Source: Phycisphaerales bacterium (lineage in GTDB: Bacteria > Planctomycetota > Phycisphaerae > Tepidisphaerales > Tepidisphaeraceae). Taken from it: 37,211 nt of DNA. Positions within the stretch are counted from its first letter, which is position 1. The number at the start of each line of letters is the position of its first letter. Shown here in pieces: positions 18,004 to 29,241 of the stretch. The stretch lies in NCBI GenBank assembly GCA_028288775.1, contig JAQGHP010000788.1:1-37211 (forward strand), in the 5' to 3' direction. A model generated the notes under the pieces. It was given only the letters and a program-made list of their open reading frames with translations. It made no database searches and was not told the origin of the DNA. A program made the translations under genes and the position numbers.

Positions 18004-18107
18004 TCACGCCGGGTACGAGCGATAGCGAGGCCCCGGATTCTTCGGGGTAGGGGAACTCTCCGGTCCCTCGAATCCGGGGCCTCGCTTTCAGCTCGTACCC
18101 GGCGTGA
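18004..18107. repeat. ~104-bp palindrome with ~37-nt arms
   Basis: TCACGCCGGGTACGAGC-gata-GCGAGGCCCCGGATTC (18004-18040) versus GAATCCGGGGCCTCGC-tttca-GCTCGTACCCGGCGTGA (18070-18107). Confidence 0.95.
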
Positions 18108-18158
18108 ATAGACTCAGTACTCAGTCCTCAGTCCTTGCTATCAGAAAGGGTTTCCGAC

Positions 18159-19052
18159 ATGCCTCGCCTCGCCGCGTTCCCTAAAGCGTTCATGGACGAA
18201 CTGTGCGTCAACGGGAAGATGACGCTGCGCCAGTGGGTCGATCTCTCGGCTTCGCTCGACATCGACGGGCTCGAGTTCTACAGCGGCTTTCTCGATCTGC
18301 GCGCGCCGGGCTCCTGGCCCGTGGCCCGGCGGATGGTCGAGGACCAGGGGCGGTCCATCCCCATGCTCTGCTGCTCGCCCGACTTCACCCATCCCGATCC
18401 GGCATTTCGACGGCAGCAGATCGATCTGGAAAAAGGGTGGATCGACATGGCCGCGGCGCTCGGCGGAAAATTCTGCCGCGTGCTCTCCGGGCAGCGCCGG
18501 CCGGAAGTGAGCCGGGCGCAGGGCGTGCAGTACGCCGCCGACGCGATTGAAGAGTGCATCCCCCATGCCGCGGAGCGGGACGTCACGATCATCATCGAGA
18601 ACCACTACAAGGACAATTACTGGCAGTACCCCGAATTCGCCCAGAAGATGGACGTCTTCTGCGAACTCGTCGAGCGCGTCCAATCCCCCCACTTTGGCGT
18701 CAACTACGATCCGAGCAACACGATTCTCGCCGGCGAAGACCCGCTCGAACTGCTTCGGCGGATCAAGCACCGCGTCGTCACCATGCACGCCAGCGACCGC
18801 TATCTCGCCGAGGGAACCATCGAAGACCTCCGCAAGGAGGAGGACAGCGTCGGCTACGCCAGCCGCCTCCGCCACGGGGAAATCGGCAAGGGCCTCAACG
18901 ACTACGACGCCATCTTCACCGAACTTCGCGGCGTCCATTTCAACGGCTGGATCAGCATCGAAGACGGCGTGAACGGGATCGAAGAACTCCAGCGCAGCGC
19001 GCTGTTCCTCCGCAAAAAGATGCGACAGTATTGGCCCGCCGCGACGAAATAA
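18159..19052 (+). CDS. Sugar phosphate isomerase/epimerase (xylose-isomerase-like TIM barrel)
   Basis: LSASLDIDGLEFYSGFLDLR; IIIENHYKDNYWQYPEF; FGVNYDPSNTILAGEDPLELLRRIKHRVVTMHASDR; GVHFNGWISIEDGVNGIEEL. Confidence 0.88.
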   Translation: MPRLAAFPKAFMDELCVNGKMTLRQWVDLSASLDIDGLEFYSGFLDLRAPGSWPVARRMVEDQGRSIPMLCCSPDFTHPDPAFRRQQIDLEKGWIDMAAALGGKFCRVLSGQRRPEVSRAQGVQYAADAIEECIPHAAERDVTIIIENHYKDNYWQYPEFAQKMDVFCELVERVQSPHFGVNYDPSNTILAGEDPLELLRRIKHRVVTMHASDRYLAEGTIEDLRKEEDSVGYASRLRHGEIGKGLNDYDAIFTELRGVHFNGWISIEDGVNGIEELQRSALFLRKKMRQYWPAATK

Positions 19053-19065
19053 GAACGAACACATC

Positions 19066-19253
19066 CAGCCCCGGAGGGGCGTAAGAAGCGTTAGATATTC
19101 GAACCATGTCCGATGTTCGGGGGATCCGTTCGGGCAAGGGACGATCGGAGCCGGGCAGTGTCGGCCCGGCTCCGAATGGATTTCGTCGGCCACGCAATTT
19201 GATCGTCAGAGGCGGAATGGGAATTCAGCGCTTCTTACGCCCCTCCGGGGCTG
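19066..19253. repeat. Perfect 25-bp inverted repeat pair (CAGCCCCGGAGGGGCGTAAGAAGCG)
   Basis: CAGCCCCGGAGGGGCGTAAGAAGCG (19066-19090); exact reverse complement at 19229-19253; internal hairpin CGGAGCCGGG (19146-19155)/CCCGGCTCCG (19165-19174). Confidence 0.93.
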
Positions 19254-19273
19254 TGCGCCATTCGGGATCTTTT

Positions 19274-19320
19274 CCCACGGCTTGCGCCGTGGGCTAAGTT
19301 CTTACGCCCCTCCGGGGCTG
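19274..19320. repeat. CCCACGGC-ttgc-GCCGTGGG hairpin plus third copy of TTCTTACGCCCCTCCGGGGCTG
   Basis: Hairpin 19274-19293; direct repeat of 19232-19253 at 19299-19320. Confidence 0.9.
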
Positions 19321-19370
19321 ATCGCGTGGGCTTCAGAGCCGCACGGTTTCGTAAGTCAACATTGAAATCA

Positions 19371-20042
19371 TCAACCCGCGGATACGGGTTGCGGCGATTC
19401 GATGGTTTGCAACCACTCCTCCAAGCCTTCACCCGTCTTGGCGGAAAGCTCGAAGATCTGCATCCCCGGGCGGACGGCGAGGATATTGGCATGGGCGGCG
19501 GCGCGGTCGAAGCCGACCGCGGCGGCGAGGTCCATCTTGGTAATCACCGCGACGTCGGCGGTGTTGAAGATCGTCGGGTACTTCAGCGGCTTGTCCTCCC
19601 CTTCGGTCACCGAGAACAGCACCAGCCGATGCGCTTCGCCCAGATCGTAGCTGGCCGGGCAGACAAGATTGCCAACGTTTTCGATGAAGAGGTAATCGAG
19701 CGAGTCCAAGTCCCATCCCTCCAGCGCATCCTGCACCATCTGCGCTTCGAGATGGCAGACCGTGCCGGTAACGATCTGCCGCACGGGCGCGCCGCTGCGG
19801 GCGAGGCGCTGGGCGTCGTTGTCCGTGGCCAGATCCCCCACCAACGCGGCGACCCGGTGCCGCTTCGCGAGCAGCGTCAGCACGCGTTCCAGAAACATGG
19901 TCTTCCCGGATCCCGGACTGGAGACGAGGCTGATGACCCGCACGCCCGCGTCGTTGAACCGCTGCCGCAAGGCGCGGGCGACGACGTCGTTTTGCTTGAG
20001 CACCTTCTGGCGGACTTCGACGAGGCGGGTTTGGGTGTTCAT
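19371..20042 (-). CDS. hypB: Hydrogenase/urease nickel incorporation GTPase HypB
   Basis: MNTQTRLVEVRQKVLKQNDVVARALRQRF; VISLVSSPGSGKTMFLERVL; GDLATDNDAQRL; LFIENVGNLVCPASYDLGEAHRLVLFSVTEGEDKPLKYP; ITKMDLA. Confidence 0.95.
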   Translation of the reverse strand: MNTQTRLVEVRQKVLKQNDVVARALRQRFNDAGVRVISLVSSPGSGKTMFLERVLTLLAKRHRVAALVGDLATDNDAQRLARSGAPVRQIVTGTVCHLEAQMVQDALEGWDLDSLDYLFIENVGNLVCPASYDLGEAHRLVLFSVTEGEDKPLKYPTIFNTADVAVITKMDLAAAVGFDRAAAHANILAVRPGMQIFELSAKTGEGLEEWLQTIESPQPVSAG

Positions 20043-20084
20043 CCGAAGACCTTTGTATATTAGTCGTTGTGCGAACTCGCTCGT

Positions 20085-20130
20085 TCCGGTCCCCTCGCCC
20101 TCGCACCCGGGGGAGAGGGAAAAACCGTCT
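20085..20130. repeat. Copy of the CCCTCTCCC...GAGGG dispersed palindrome family, intergenic
   Basis: Reverse strand CCCTCTCCCCCGGGTGCGAGGGCGAGGGGA, closely matching 32690-32717. Confidence 0.75.
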
Positions 20131-20291
20131 TGTGCGAAGAGCCTCGCGCACGAATTGTACGGGCGATCGGCCCGAAGGGTGAAGCGGAAAAGTCGTGATT
20201 GCGAGGCCCACCGCGCCTCTCCGCCTTTTTTGCTGTTCCCCCTGCATGGCAGAAAGCTTCTAATGCCACGCAAAGCCCTGGTGGAGCCGCA

Positions 20292-21377
20292 ATGGTGCAT
20301 GGCAGCCGAGCATGTAGGTTTCGCAACAAAGCCCTTCTCACCCTTGCGCTGCTGGCCGGGGCGAATCTTGTCGCCTGGGCCGCGGCACTGATCACTTTCC
20401 ACCATTTTGCGGTGCTTCTGGGGACCGCCACGCTCGCCTATACCCTCGGCCTGCGGCACGCGGTGGACGCCGACCATATTTCCGCCATCGACAACGTCAC
20501 CCGCAAGCTCATGCAGGAGGGCCAGCGCCCGCTGCTCGTCGGATTCTTCTTCTCACTGGGGCACTCGACCGTCGTCGTGCTGCTGTCGGTGGTGATCGCG
20601 CTCACCGCGGCGCACATTCAGTCCCGATTCCCGGACATCCAGCGCATCGGCGGGCTCATCGGAACCACCGTCTCGGCGGTATTTCTGCTCGTTATCGCGG
20701 GCATCAATCTCCTTGTGCTCCGCGGGGTGGTCGGCGCGTTCCGCCGGGTCAAACGGGGCGAACCGTACGATGAGCAAGACCCGAACGCCGCCCTCGATCA
20801 ACTGGGCGTCATGGGCAGAATCTTCCGGCCGGTGCTGCGCATCGTGGACCGCAGTTGGAAGATGTACTGGGTCGGCCTGCTGTTCGGCCTGGGCTTTGAC
20901 ACGGCGACCGAAGTCGGCCTGTTGGGCATCTCCGCCGCGGCGGCTACGCAGGGGCTGCCGGTCTGGTCCATCCTGCTGTTCCCCGCGCTCTTCACCGCCG
21001 GGATGTGCCTGGTGGATACGCTCGACGGGATCCTCATGCTCGGCGCTTACGGCTGGGCCTACGTGCATCCCGTCCGCAAGCTCTACTACAATATGACGAT
21101 CACGGCCGTCTCGGTGATCATCGCCGTCGCGGTCGGCGGAATCGAAGTGCTCAGCATGCTCGCCGGCCGCCTCAACCTCCATGGCCCCGGCTGGGACACG
21201 ATCAATTCACTCGGCAACCACATGGGCGCGATAGGAATTCTCATCATCGCAATATTCATCCTGAGCTGGGCCGCGTCCACGCTCGGGTATCGCATGATGG
21301 GCTACAAACAGCTTGAGTTCGCTACAGGGCCAGCGCTTCCCGAGGCCGACGCCGCCAAAGAATCTCCCGCGATGTGA
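20292..21377 (+). CDS. NiCoT-family nickel/cobalt transporter
   Basis: Signature GLRHAVDADHISAIDNVTRKLM; FFFSLGHSTVVVLLS; GLLFGLGFDTATEVGLL; LFPALFTAGMCLVDTLDGILMLGAYGWAY. Confidence 0.95.
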   Translation: MVHGSRACRFRNKALLTLALLAGANLVAWAAALITFHHFAVLLGTATLAYTLGLRHAVDADHISAIDNVTRKLMQEGQRPLLVGFFFSLGHSTVVVLLSVVIALTAAHIQSRFPDIQRIGGLIGTTVSAVFLLVIAGINLLVLRGVVGAFRRVKRGEPYDEQDPNAALDQLGVMGRIFRPVLRIVDRSWKMYWVGLLFGLGFDTATEVGLLGISAAAATQGLPVWSILLFPALFTAGMCLVDTLDGILMLGAYGWAYVHPVRKLYYNMTITAVSVIIAVAVGGIEVLSMLAGRLNLHGPGWDTINSLGNHMGAIGILIIAIFILSWAASTLGYRMMGYKQLEFATGPALPEADAAKESPAM

Positions 21378-21703
21378 TGGCCAATTCCCCGATAGATATT
21401 GTTGAAATACCCGCCTCGATTTTGCCACAATCTCTCCCTGGACAATTCGAGGGCTCCGCGACCCATCGGTCATACAATGGAGCATGACCGGGGAATGGAG
21501 CGCGCCGATGTTGAATCGGGGGGCTTGAGCAGCCCAAATATTCACGAGATGGTGCATAACGGTGCGTTTTGGTGCATTTGGCGAGTCGCCGGGCCGTGTG
21601 TTGGATTGACTTTCCCCCCCGATTCACCGAAGAAAGACTTTTGCACGCCGTCGTGGCCTTCCGTTTGGGCCGGGCGAATGTCGCACTTATTCCATGGACA
21701 ACG

Positions 21704-23368
21704 ATGGCAATCGCGTCACTGACCAACATCGAGAAGCATTTCGGCAAGCAGGTTCTCTTCGAGAAGCTTGATCTGACGATCGGCGAAGAGGAGCGCGTCG
21801 GGTTTATCGGGGCCAACGGGTCCGGGAAATCCACGCTCTTTAAGTTGCTCACGGGCAAGATTCAGCCGGACGTGGGGACGGTAATCGTCGGCCGGGGCAC
21901 GAAGGTCGGGTATCTCGTGCAGAATCCGGAGTTCGACCTGGAAAACACCGTGCTCGACGAGGCGGAGCTGGGCTTCGCCCAGTTGCACAAACTCTCGCAC
22001 GACATGCGCGTCCTCGAGCACCGGATGGCCGAGGCGACGGGCGGCGAATTGGAAAAAGTGCTGGAGCGGTACCAGAACGTCCAGCACGAGTTCGACATCG
22101 CCGGCGGGTACGCCTGGCAGCACAAGATGGAGGCCACGCTCCTGGGCGTGGGCCTTGGGCGCGAGACGTGGGAGCAGAAGGTCAGCGTTCTATCGGGCGG
22201 GCAGCGGTCGCGCCTGGCGCTCAGCAAGCTGCTGCTCTCGGAGCCGGACCTGCTTCTGCTCGATGAGCCGACGAACCACCTGGACCTGGCCGCCATCGAA
22301 TGGCTGGAAAAGTATCTCGCGGATTTCAGCGGGGCAGTCGTCATTATCTCGCACGACCGGTTTCTGCTCGACCGGCTCGCCACGCGCATCGTCTGGCTCA
22401 ACCGGGCACAGATAGACAGCTATTCCGGCAACTATTCTGCCTACGTCGAACAGCGCGAGCTCAACGAGCTAAGCCAGCAGCGGGCGTACGAGTTACAGCA
22501 GAAGGACGTCGCCAAGCAGCAGGAATTCATCCGGCGATTCAAGGCCGGCCAACGCAGCAAGGAGGCCAAGGGCCGCGAGAAGCGATTGGAACGCCGCATG
22601 GAAAGCGGCGAAATGGTGCGGCCGGTCACCGTGCAGCAGAAGATCAACCTCTCGATCAATTCCAACCAGCGGGCCGGCGACCGCGTGCTGCAGGTGCGCG
22701 AGCTGAGCAAGGCGTTTGGCGAGAACGTGCTGTGGCAGGAGATATCCGCGGAGATCAGCCGGGGCGAGCGGATCGGCATCATCGGGCATAACGGCTCGGG
22801 CAAGACGACGATGCTGAAGGTGCTGATGGGCCTCGAGCCTGCCGGGGCGGGCGTGGTGAAATGGGGCGCCAACCTCAAGCTCGGCTACTACGACCAGCGC
22901 CAAGACATGCTTAATCCCAAGCACACCATGATGGACGCGCTGCACTACGGCCGCCAGATCAAGGACAAGGAGGCCCGGGACGTGCTGGGCCTCATGCTCT
23001 TCGGGAACGACGACGTCGAAAAACGCATCGAGCTTCTCAGCGGCGGCGAAAAAGCCCGCGTGCGCATCGCGCAGCTCCTCGTGGACAAGCCCAACGTGCT
23101 GGTCCTCGACGAACCCACCAACCACCTCGACATCACCTCGCGCGAGGCGCTGGAAAGCGCCCTCTCCGGCTTCGACGGCACGATCCTGTGCGTGAGCCAC
23201 GACCGCTACTTCCTGGATCAAGTGGTCGAACGGCTTTGGGTATTGACCCCTCCCACCATGACCGATTTCGACGGCAACTATTCGGAGTGGGTCGAGAAAT
23301 TGAAGGAACTGGAAAAACGCGCCAAGGAGGAAGCCGCGGCCGGCAGCGCGAAGGGAAAACGGCGGTGA
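21704..23368 (+). CDS. ABC-F family ATP-binding cassette protein
   Basis: Two ABC domains: GANGSGKST / LSGGQRSRLALSKLL / LLLLDEPTNHLD and GHNGSGKTTM / LSGGEKARVRIAQLL / VLVLDEPTNHLD; linker region between them. Confidence 0.96.
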   Translation: MAIASLTNIEKHFGKQVLFEKLDLTIGEEERVGFIGANGSGKSTLFKLLTGKIQPDVGTVIVGRGTKVGYLVQNPEFDLENTVLDEAELGFAQLHKLSHDMRVLEHRMAEATGGELEKVLERYQNVQHEFDIAGGYAWQHKMEATLLGVGLGRETWEQKVSVLSGGQRSRLALSKLLLSEPDLLLLDEPTNHLDLAAIEWLEKYLADFSGAVVIISHDRFLLDRLATRIVWLNRAQIDSYSGNYSAYVEQRELNELSQQRAYELQQKDVAKQQEFIRRFKAGQRSKEAKGREKRLERRMESGEMVRPVTVQQKINLSINSNQRAGDRVLQVRELSKAFGENVLWQEISAEISRGERIGIIGHNGSGKTTMLKVLMGLEPAGAGVVKWGANLKLGYYDQRQDMLNPKHTMMDALHYGRQIKDKEARDVLGLMLFGNDDVEKRIELLSGGEKARVRIAQLLVDKPNVLVLDEPTNHLDITSREALESALSGFDGTILCVSHDRYFLDQVVERLWVLTPPTMTDFDGNYSEWVEKLKELEKRAKEEAAAGSAKGKRR

Positions 23369-23372
23369 TTGG

Positions 23373-23705
23373 GCGAAGGAAATGAACGCCAAGAGAGCAA
23401 CACGCGCGCGGGATTCAGTGAAGCGACGGGCGTATCACTTTCGAAATGAAATCGAACGCAGAGACGCAGAGACGCAGAGGTAGGAAAGAGAGAGAACTGC
23501 TGGGCCGCCCTCAGAATTCTCGAAGGGCCTTATACTCAAGCCAACAATCCTCTCCGCGCTTTCCTCTGCGTCTCGGCGTCTCTGCGTTGGATTTTATTGC
23601 CCGGACGGCCGGACGTGTCGCAGCAAGAACAGCGCAACCACTTCCCCGTATTCCTTGGCGTTTCCAGTCTTGGCGTCCTTGGCGTCTGGCATTCATTTCC
23701 TTCGC
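23373..23705. repeat. Nested palindrome: outer GCGAAGGAAATGAAYGCCA arms, inner GCAGAGACGCAGAGAC arms
   Basis: Outer GCGAAGGAAATGAACGCCA (23373-23391) versus TGGCATTCATTTCCTTCGC (23687-23705). Inner AATCGAACGCAGAGACGCAGAGACGCAGAGG (from 23450) versus CCTCTGCGTCTCGGCGTCTCTGCGTTGGATT (to 23593). Right outer flank has repeated CTTGGCGT. Confidence 0.9.
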
Positions 23706-23792
23706 GTCGGGCAACGTCGTGGATCGTTAATGGAAATTGCCCACAACCCTGCCCTATCCTGTCTCACCGCCGACGCATGAAGGAGACCCGTT

Positions 23793-24392
23793 ATGGCCGA
23801 TCCCGCGAGTGATGAATGTCTGAACGTGATCTTCCGCGAGGCACACACGCATTCGGCGTGGCTTGCCAAACCGGTGGACGATGCGCTGCTGCGGGAGGTC
23901 TACGACCTCGCCAAGCTCGGGCCCACGTCGGCGAACACCAATCCGATGCGGGTCGTTTTCGTGAAGTCGGCCGCGGGCAAGGAGCGATTGAAGCCGGCGC
24001 TGTCCCCGGGAAATGTGGAGAAGACGATGGCTGCGCCGGTGTGCGCGATCATCGCGAATGACATGCGCTTTCACGAATTGATCCCCAGGCTCTGGCCGCA
24101 CATGCCGGAGATGGCGAACGTTTTTACGCAGCCGGGCAAGGAGGAATTCGTCGCGACGTTCGCCTTCCGCAACGCGACGCTGCAAGGCGCTTACCTCATC
24201 ATCGCGGCCCGCGCGCTGGGGCTTGACGCGGGGCCGATGTCGGGCTTCGACAACGCGAAGGTGGACGCGGAGTTCTTCCCGGACGGGCGGCTTAAATCCA
24301 ATTTCCTCATAAACCTCGGCTACGGAGATCCCGCCATGCTCCGCCCTCGCAACCCGCGGCTGAGCTTCGAGGAAGCGTGCCAAATCATTTAG
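23793..24392 (+). CDS. Nitroreductase family protein, RutE/malonic-semialdehyde-reductase-like
   Basis: FREAHTHSAWLAKPVDDALLREVYDLAKLGPTSANTNPMRVVFVKS; FRNATLQGAYLIIAARALGLDAGPMSGFDN; NFLINLGYGDP. Confidence 0.88.
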   Translation: MADPASDECLNVIFREAHTHSAWLAKPVDDALLREVYDLAKLGPTSANTNPMRVVFVKSAAGKERLKPALSPGNVEKTMAAPVCAIIANDMRFHELIPRLWPHMPEMANVFTQPGKEEFVATFAFRNATLQGAYLIIAARALGLDAGPMSGFDNAKVDAEFFPDGRLKSNFLINLGYGDPAMLRPRNPRLSFEEACQII

Positions 24393-24492
24393 TGCTTTGC
24401 CCAAAATTGTGGCTGAGACCGATAACTCAATTTTTACCAGAGAAATCCGCGAACGGGTGTGCCGCGGGGATCAGATGTGCTACGATCCGTTT

Positions 24493-24729
24493 ATGACGAC
24501 TTCTTCCAACGCCGCCTCTGTTCCGCCGTCCGCCCCCCGGCCAGTCTTGATCTGGCGACCGGAGAGCGACGAAACGCACATCCAGCCGAGTCTCGAGCAG
24601 GCCGCGGGCTTCCTCGAAGTACCCGTGGCGGAGGTCCTGGCGGCCATCGATGCGGGCGACCTGCTCAAGGGGTGGTTCGTCGATTGGCAGGCGGTCTCGG
24701 CACATCCGGTCGGCGGGAACGCGAAATAG
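24493..24729 (+). CDS. Small hypothetical protein
   Basis: MTTSSNAASVPPSAPRPVLIWRPESDETHIQPSLEQAAGFLEVPVAEVLAAIDAGDLLKGWFVDWQAV...; helix-turn-helix/excisionase-like pattern only. Confidence 0.5.
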   Translation: MTTSSNAASVPPSAPRPVLIWRPESDETHIQPSLEQAAGFLEVPVAEVLAAIDAGDLLKGWFVDWQAVSAHPVGGNAK

Positions 24730-24876
24730 GCCGTTTATCCCGTGTATCCGTTTATATCGCCACACGAGGGGGAGTTTCCCGCAATACGGGCCGGTGCATA
24801 CCGGCTCGCGGTTGGCCCACGCGGTTGAAGGGTTGCATGCTGTCGTACTGAAGCTCAACCCTTTTCCCGGGCGCTT

Positions 24877-25836
24877 ATGTCAATGCAATCCTGGATCGAA
24901 CCCCTCGAATCGCGGCAACTCCTCTCCGGCTCACCCAACCTTGCCATGAGCGCCAGTCAACTGGTGTTTAGCCAGGTTGCAGGGGCCACCACCGCGTATC
25001 AGCAGATCAAGCTGAAGAACACGGGCTCCGCCAAGCTGGCGCTCGGGTCAATCTCCATCGGCGGCGCGAATGCGAGCGAGTTCACCCTCTCCATGAAGCG
25101 CATGCCCATCAAGCTGGGGCATGGCGCAACGTACAGTGTAAAAGTAGCATTCAAGCCGACTGCCGCGGGCTTGGCCAACGCCACGCTCGACGTCGCCAGC
25201 AACGACCCCGACATGGCGGTCTGCTCGGTGCCGCTCCGCGGGCTGGGCACCGACGGGGTCTTTGAAGCCCACGAGCCGTCGCTTCAGCACATCCTCGACA
25301 CGTTCCGAATTCCCGTCAACGTAGGCGACCTCGATCCCTCCACCGGCGTCCTCGATGGCCCCGGCCCCAGTGACGAAGTGCCGCTGCAACTGATGCACAA
25401 GGCCGGCAAGGGACCGGTGCGCATCACGCCGATCGCCTCCTACAGTTGGGATTCCAGCCCGGTGGCGCAATTCGGCTGGTACTCGCCCGCGCCGTCCGGG
25501 CCCGTCAATCACAAACTATTCACGATCCCCGCCCACGCGACGGAAACGCTGATGCCCAGGACGACCGGCACAACGAAGTTCGATCCGGGCAACGCCGTAT
25601 TCGGGCTCTACTCGACCTGGCCTTACCAGGCGCACGGCCCGGTCTATACCCAGGATGGGCGCAACACCTGGGCTTCGCCCACGGGCACCGATCATCAACA
25701 CGAAGTCCGTTTTTACCCGTATAAGACGCCGGACGGGAAGACGGTCGCGAACACGTACGTCGCCGCGGTCGAAGAGGCGTTCAACAGCGACTTCCAGGAC
25801 GCGGTGTTCATCATCAGCAACGTCGCGCCGCTGTAA
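24877..25836 (+). CDS. LEPR-XLL-motif protein with choice-of-anchor-D-like domain
   Basis: N-terminus SWIEPLESRQLLSGSP; 'VFSQVAGATTAYQQIKLKNTGSAKLALGSISIGGANASEFTLS...VKVAFKPTAAGLANATLDVASNDPD...VPLRGLGTDG'. Confidence 0.85.
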   Translation: MSMQSWIEPLESRQLLSGSPNLAMSASQLVFSQVAGATTAYQQIKLKNTGSAKLALGSISIGGANASEFTLSMKRMPIKLGHGATYSVKVAFKPTAAGLANATLDVASNDPDMAVCSVPLRGLGTDGVFEAHEPSLQHILDTFRIPVNVGDLDPSTGVLDGPGPSDEVPLQLMHKAGKGPVRITPIASYSWDSSPVAQFGWYSPAPSGPVNHKLFTIPAHATETLMPRTTGTTKFDPGNAVFGLYSTWPYQAHGPVYTQDGRNTWASPTGTDHQHEVRFYPYKTPDGKTVANTYVAAVEEAFNSDFQDAVFIISNVAPL

Positions 25837-25854
25837 GACCGCCCGCAACAGCAG

Positions 25855-28155
<2,301 letters not shown>

Positions 28156-28299
28156 GCGAAATACCATCCCTGGCAAATAACCCCACTTCAAGGCGGAACA
28201 CAATAGCAATGAAGCGGCGTGATGGGGAGGGCTTTATGCGTGTAGACGAACCCGTGCGGTCGGCGGTATTTTTGGGGGAATCCGACGGCAGGGATACGC

Positions 28300-29004
28300 A
28301 TGCAAGACCCGCCACCCCCCACCATCGTCTTAGCCATCGGCCGCCAGATCGGCAGCGGCGGCGCCGAGCTGGGCGAGCGCCTCGCCCGCCGGCTCAATTT
28401 TGCCTACATCGATCGCCAGATCATGCAGGAAGCCGCCCGCTGCCTGGGCGTTGACGAGGCACATCTGCTTCACCGCGCCGAGCGCACCACAGGCTTCTGG
28501 GAGAAACTCGGTCACATCCTGTCCATGGGCATCCCCGAAAGCGTCTACACGGATGCACTGAGGGTTCCGGAGGTTACGGACGTCGCGCTGTTCGGCGTCT
28601 CCATGCAGGTGATTCGCGAGCTCGTTTCCAACCGCGATACGGTGCTCATCGGGCACGCCGGGTTCCACTGCCTGCGGGGTTGGCCGGGCCTCGTGAGCGT
28701 ATTCACCCACGCCCCGCGCGAGTTTCGCGTCCGCCGCATGGCGATGCGGTATCACATCACCGATCCCGCGGAGGCCCGGGCCGTGATCGATCGCACGGAT
28801 GCCGAGCGCGAGCGATTCATCCGCCAGATGGCGGGCGTCTCATGGACCGATGCCCGCAACTACGATTTGTGCCTGGACATGAGCCGCGTCACCTTCGACA
28901 TGGCGGAGCAGATGGTGGTGAACCTCATCGAGCAGCGCATAGGTATCCTCGCCGCCACCCCGGCTCCGGTTGCGGCCCCCTCTGCCTCCCAAGGAGAAGT
29001 TTAG
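28300..29004 (+). CDS. Cytidylate kinase-like family protein
   Basis: TIVLAIGRQIGSGGAELGERLARRLNFAYIDRQIMQEAA; RETVLIGHAGFHCLRG-like region; FIRQMAGVSWTDARNYDLCLDMSRV. Confidence 0.87.
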   Translation: MQDPPPPTIVLAIGRQIGSGGAELGERLARRLNFAYIDRQIMQEAARCLGVDEAHLLHRAERTTGFWEKLGHILSMGIPESVYTDALRVPEVTDVALFGVSMQVIRELVSNRDTVLIGHAGFHCLRGWPGLVSVFTHAPREFRVRRMAMRYHITDPAEARAVIDRTDAERERFIRQMAGVSWTDARNYDLCLDMSRVTFDMAEQMVVNLIEQRIGILAATPAPVAAPSASQGEV

Positions 29005-29080
29005 CGCAGTCAATTCAAGACTCATCGCGGAGACACGGAGGCGTGCCCAAGTTTCCGTGGCCGCGCAGTTCAGGGATGAA

Positions 29081-29226
29081 AATCGAACGCAGAGATGCCG
29101 AGACGCAGAAGTAGGAAAGAGAGAGAATGAGTGAGCCGAATGCCGGCCCCTCGCGAAATCCTGGGCACCCAGAAGCATTCCTTTTCTCCCTCCTACCTCT
29201 GCGCCTCGGCATCTCTGCGTTCGATT
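29081..29226. repeat. ~146-bp palindrome, same family as the inner part of 23450-23593
   Basis: AATCGAACGCAGAGATGCCGAG (29081-29102) is the perfect reverse complement of CTCGGCATCTCTGCGTTCGATT (29205-29226); pairing extends imperfectly through GTAGGAAAGAGAG/CTCCCTCCTAC. Confidence 0.94.
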
Positions 29227-29241
29227 CTCTCCCATTCCCTC

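Noticed and set aside
20043-20291. Cobalamin or NiCo riboswitch upstream of the NiCoT gene
   Set aside because: No recognisable conserved core; the region is largely a dispersed CCCTCTCCC palindrome copy and unstructured sequence.
23446-23730. 94-aa ORF MKSNAETQRRRGRKERE...
   Set aside because: Read-through of the GCAGAGAC repeat palindrome; NAETQRRRG-type peptides are a familiar artefact of such repeats.
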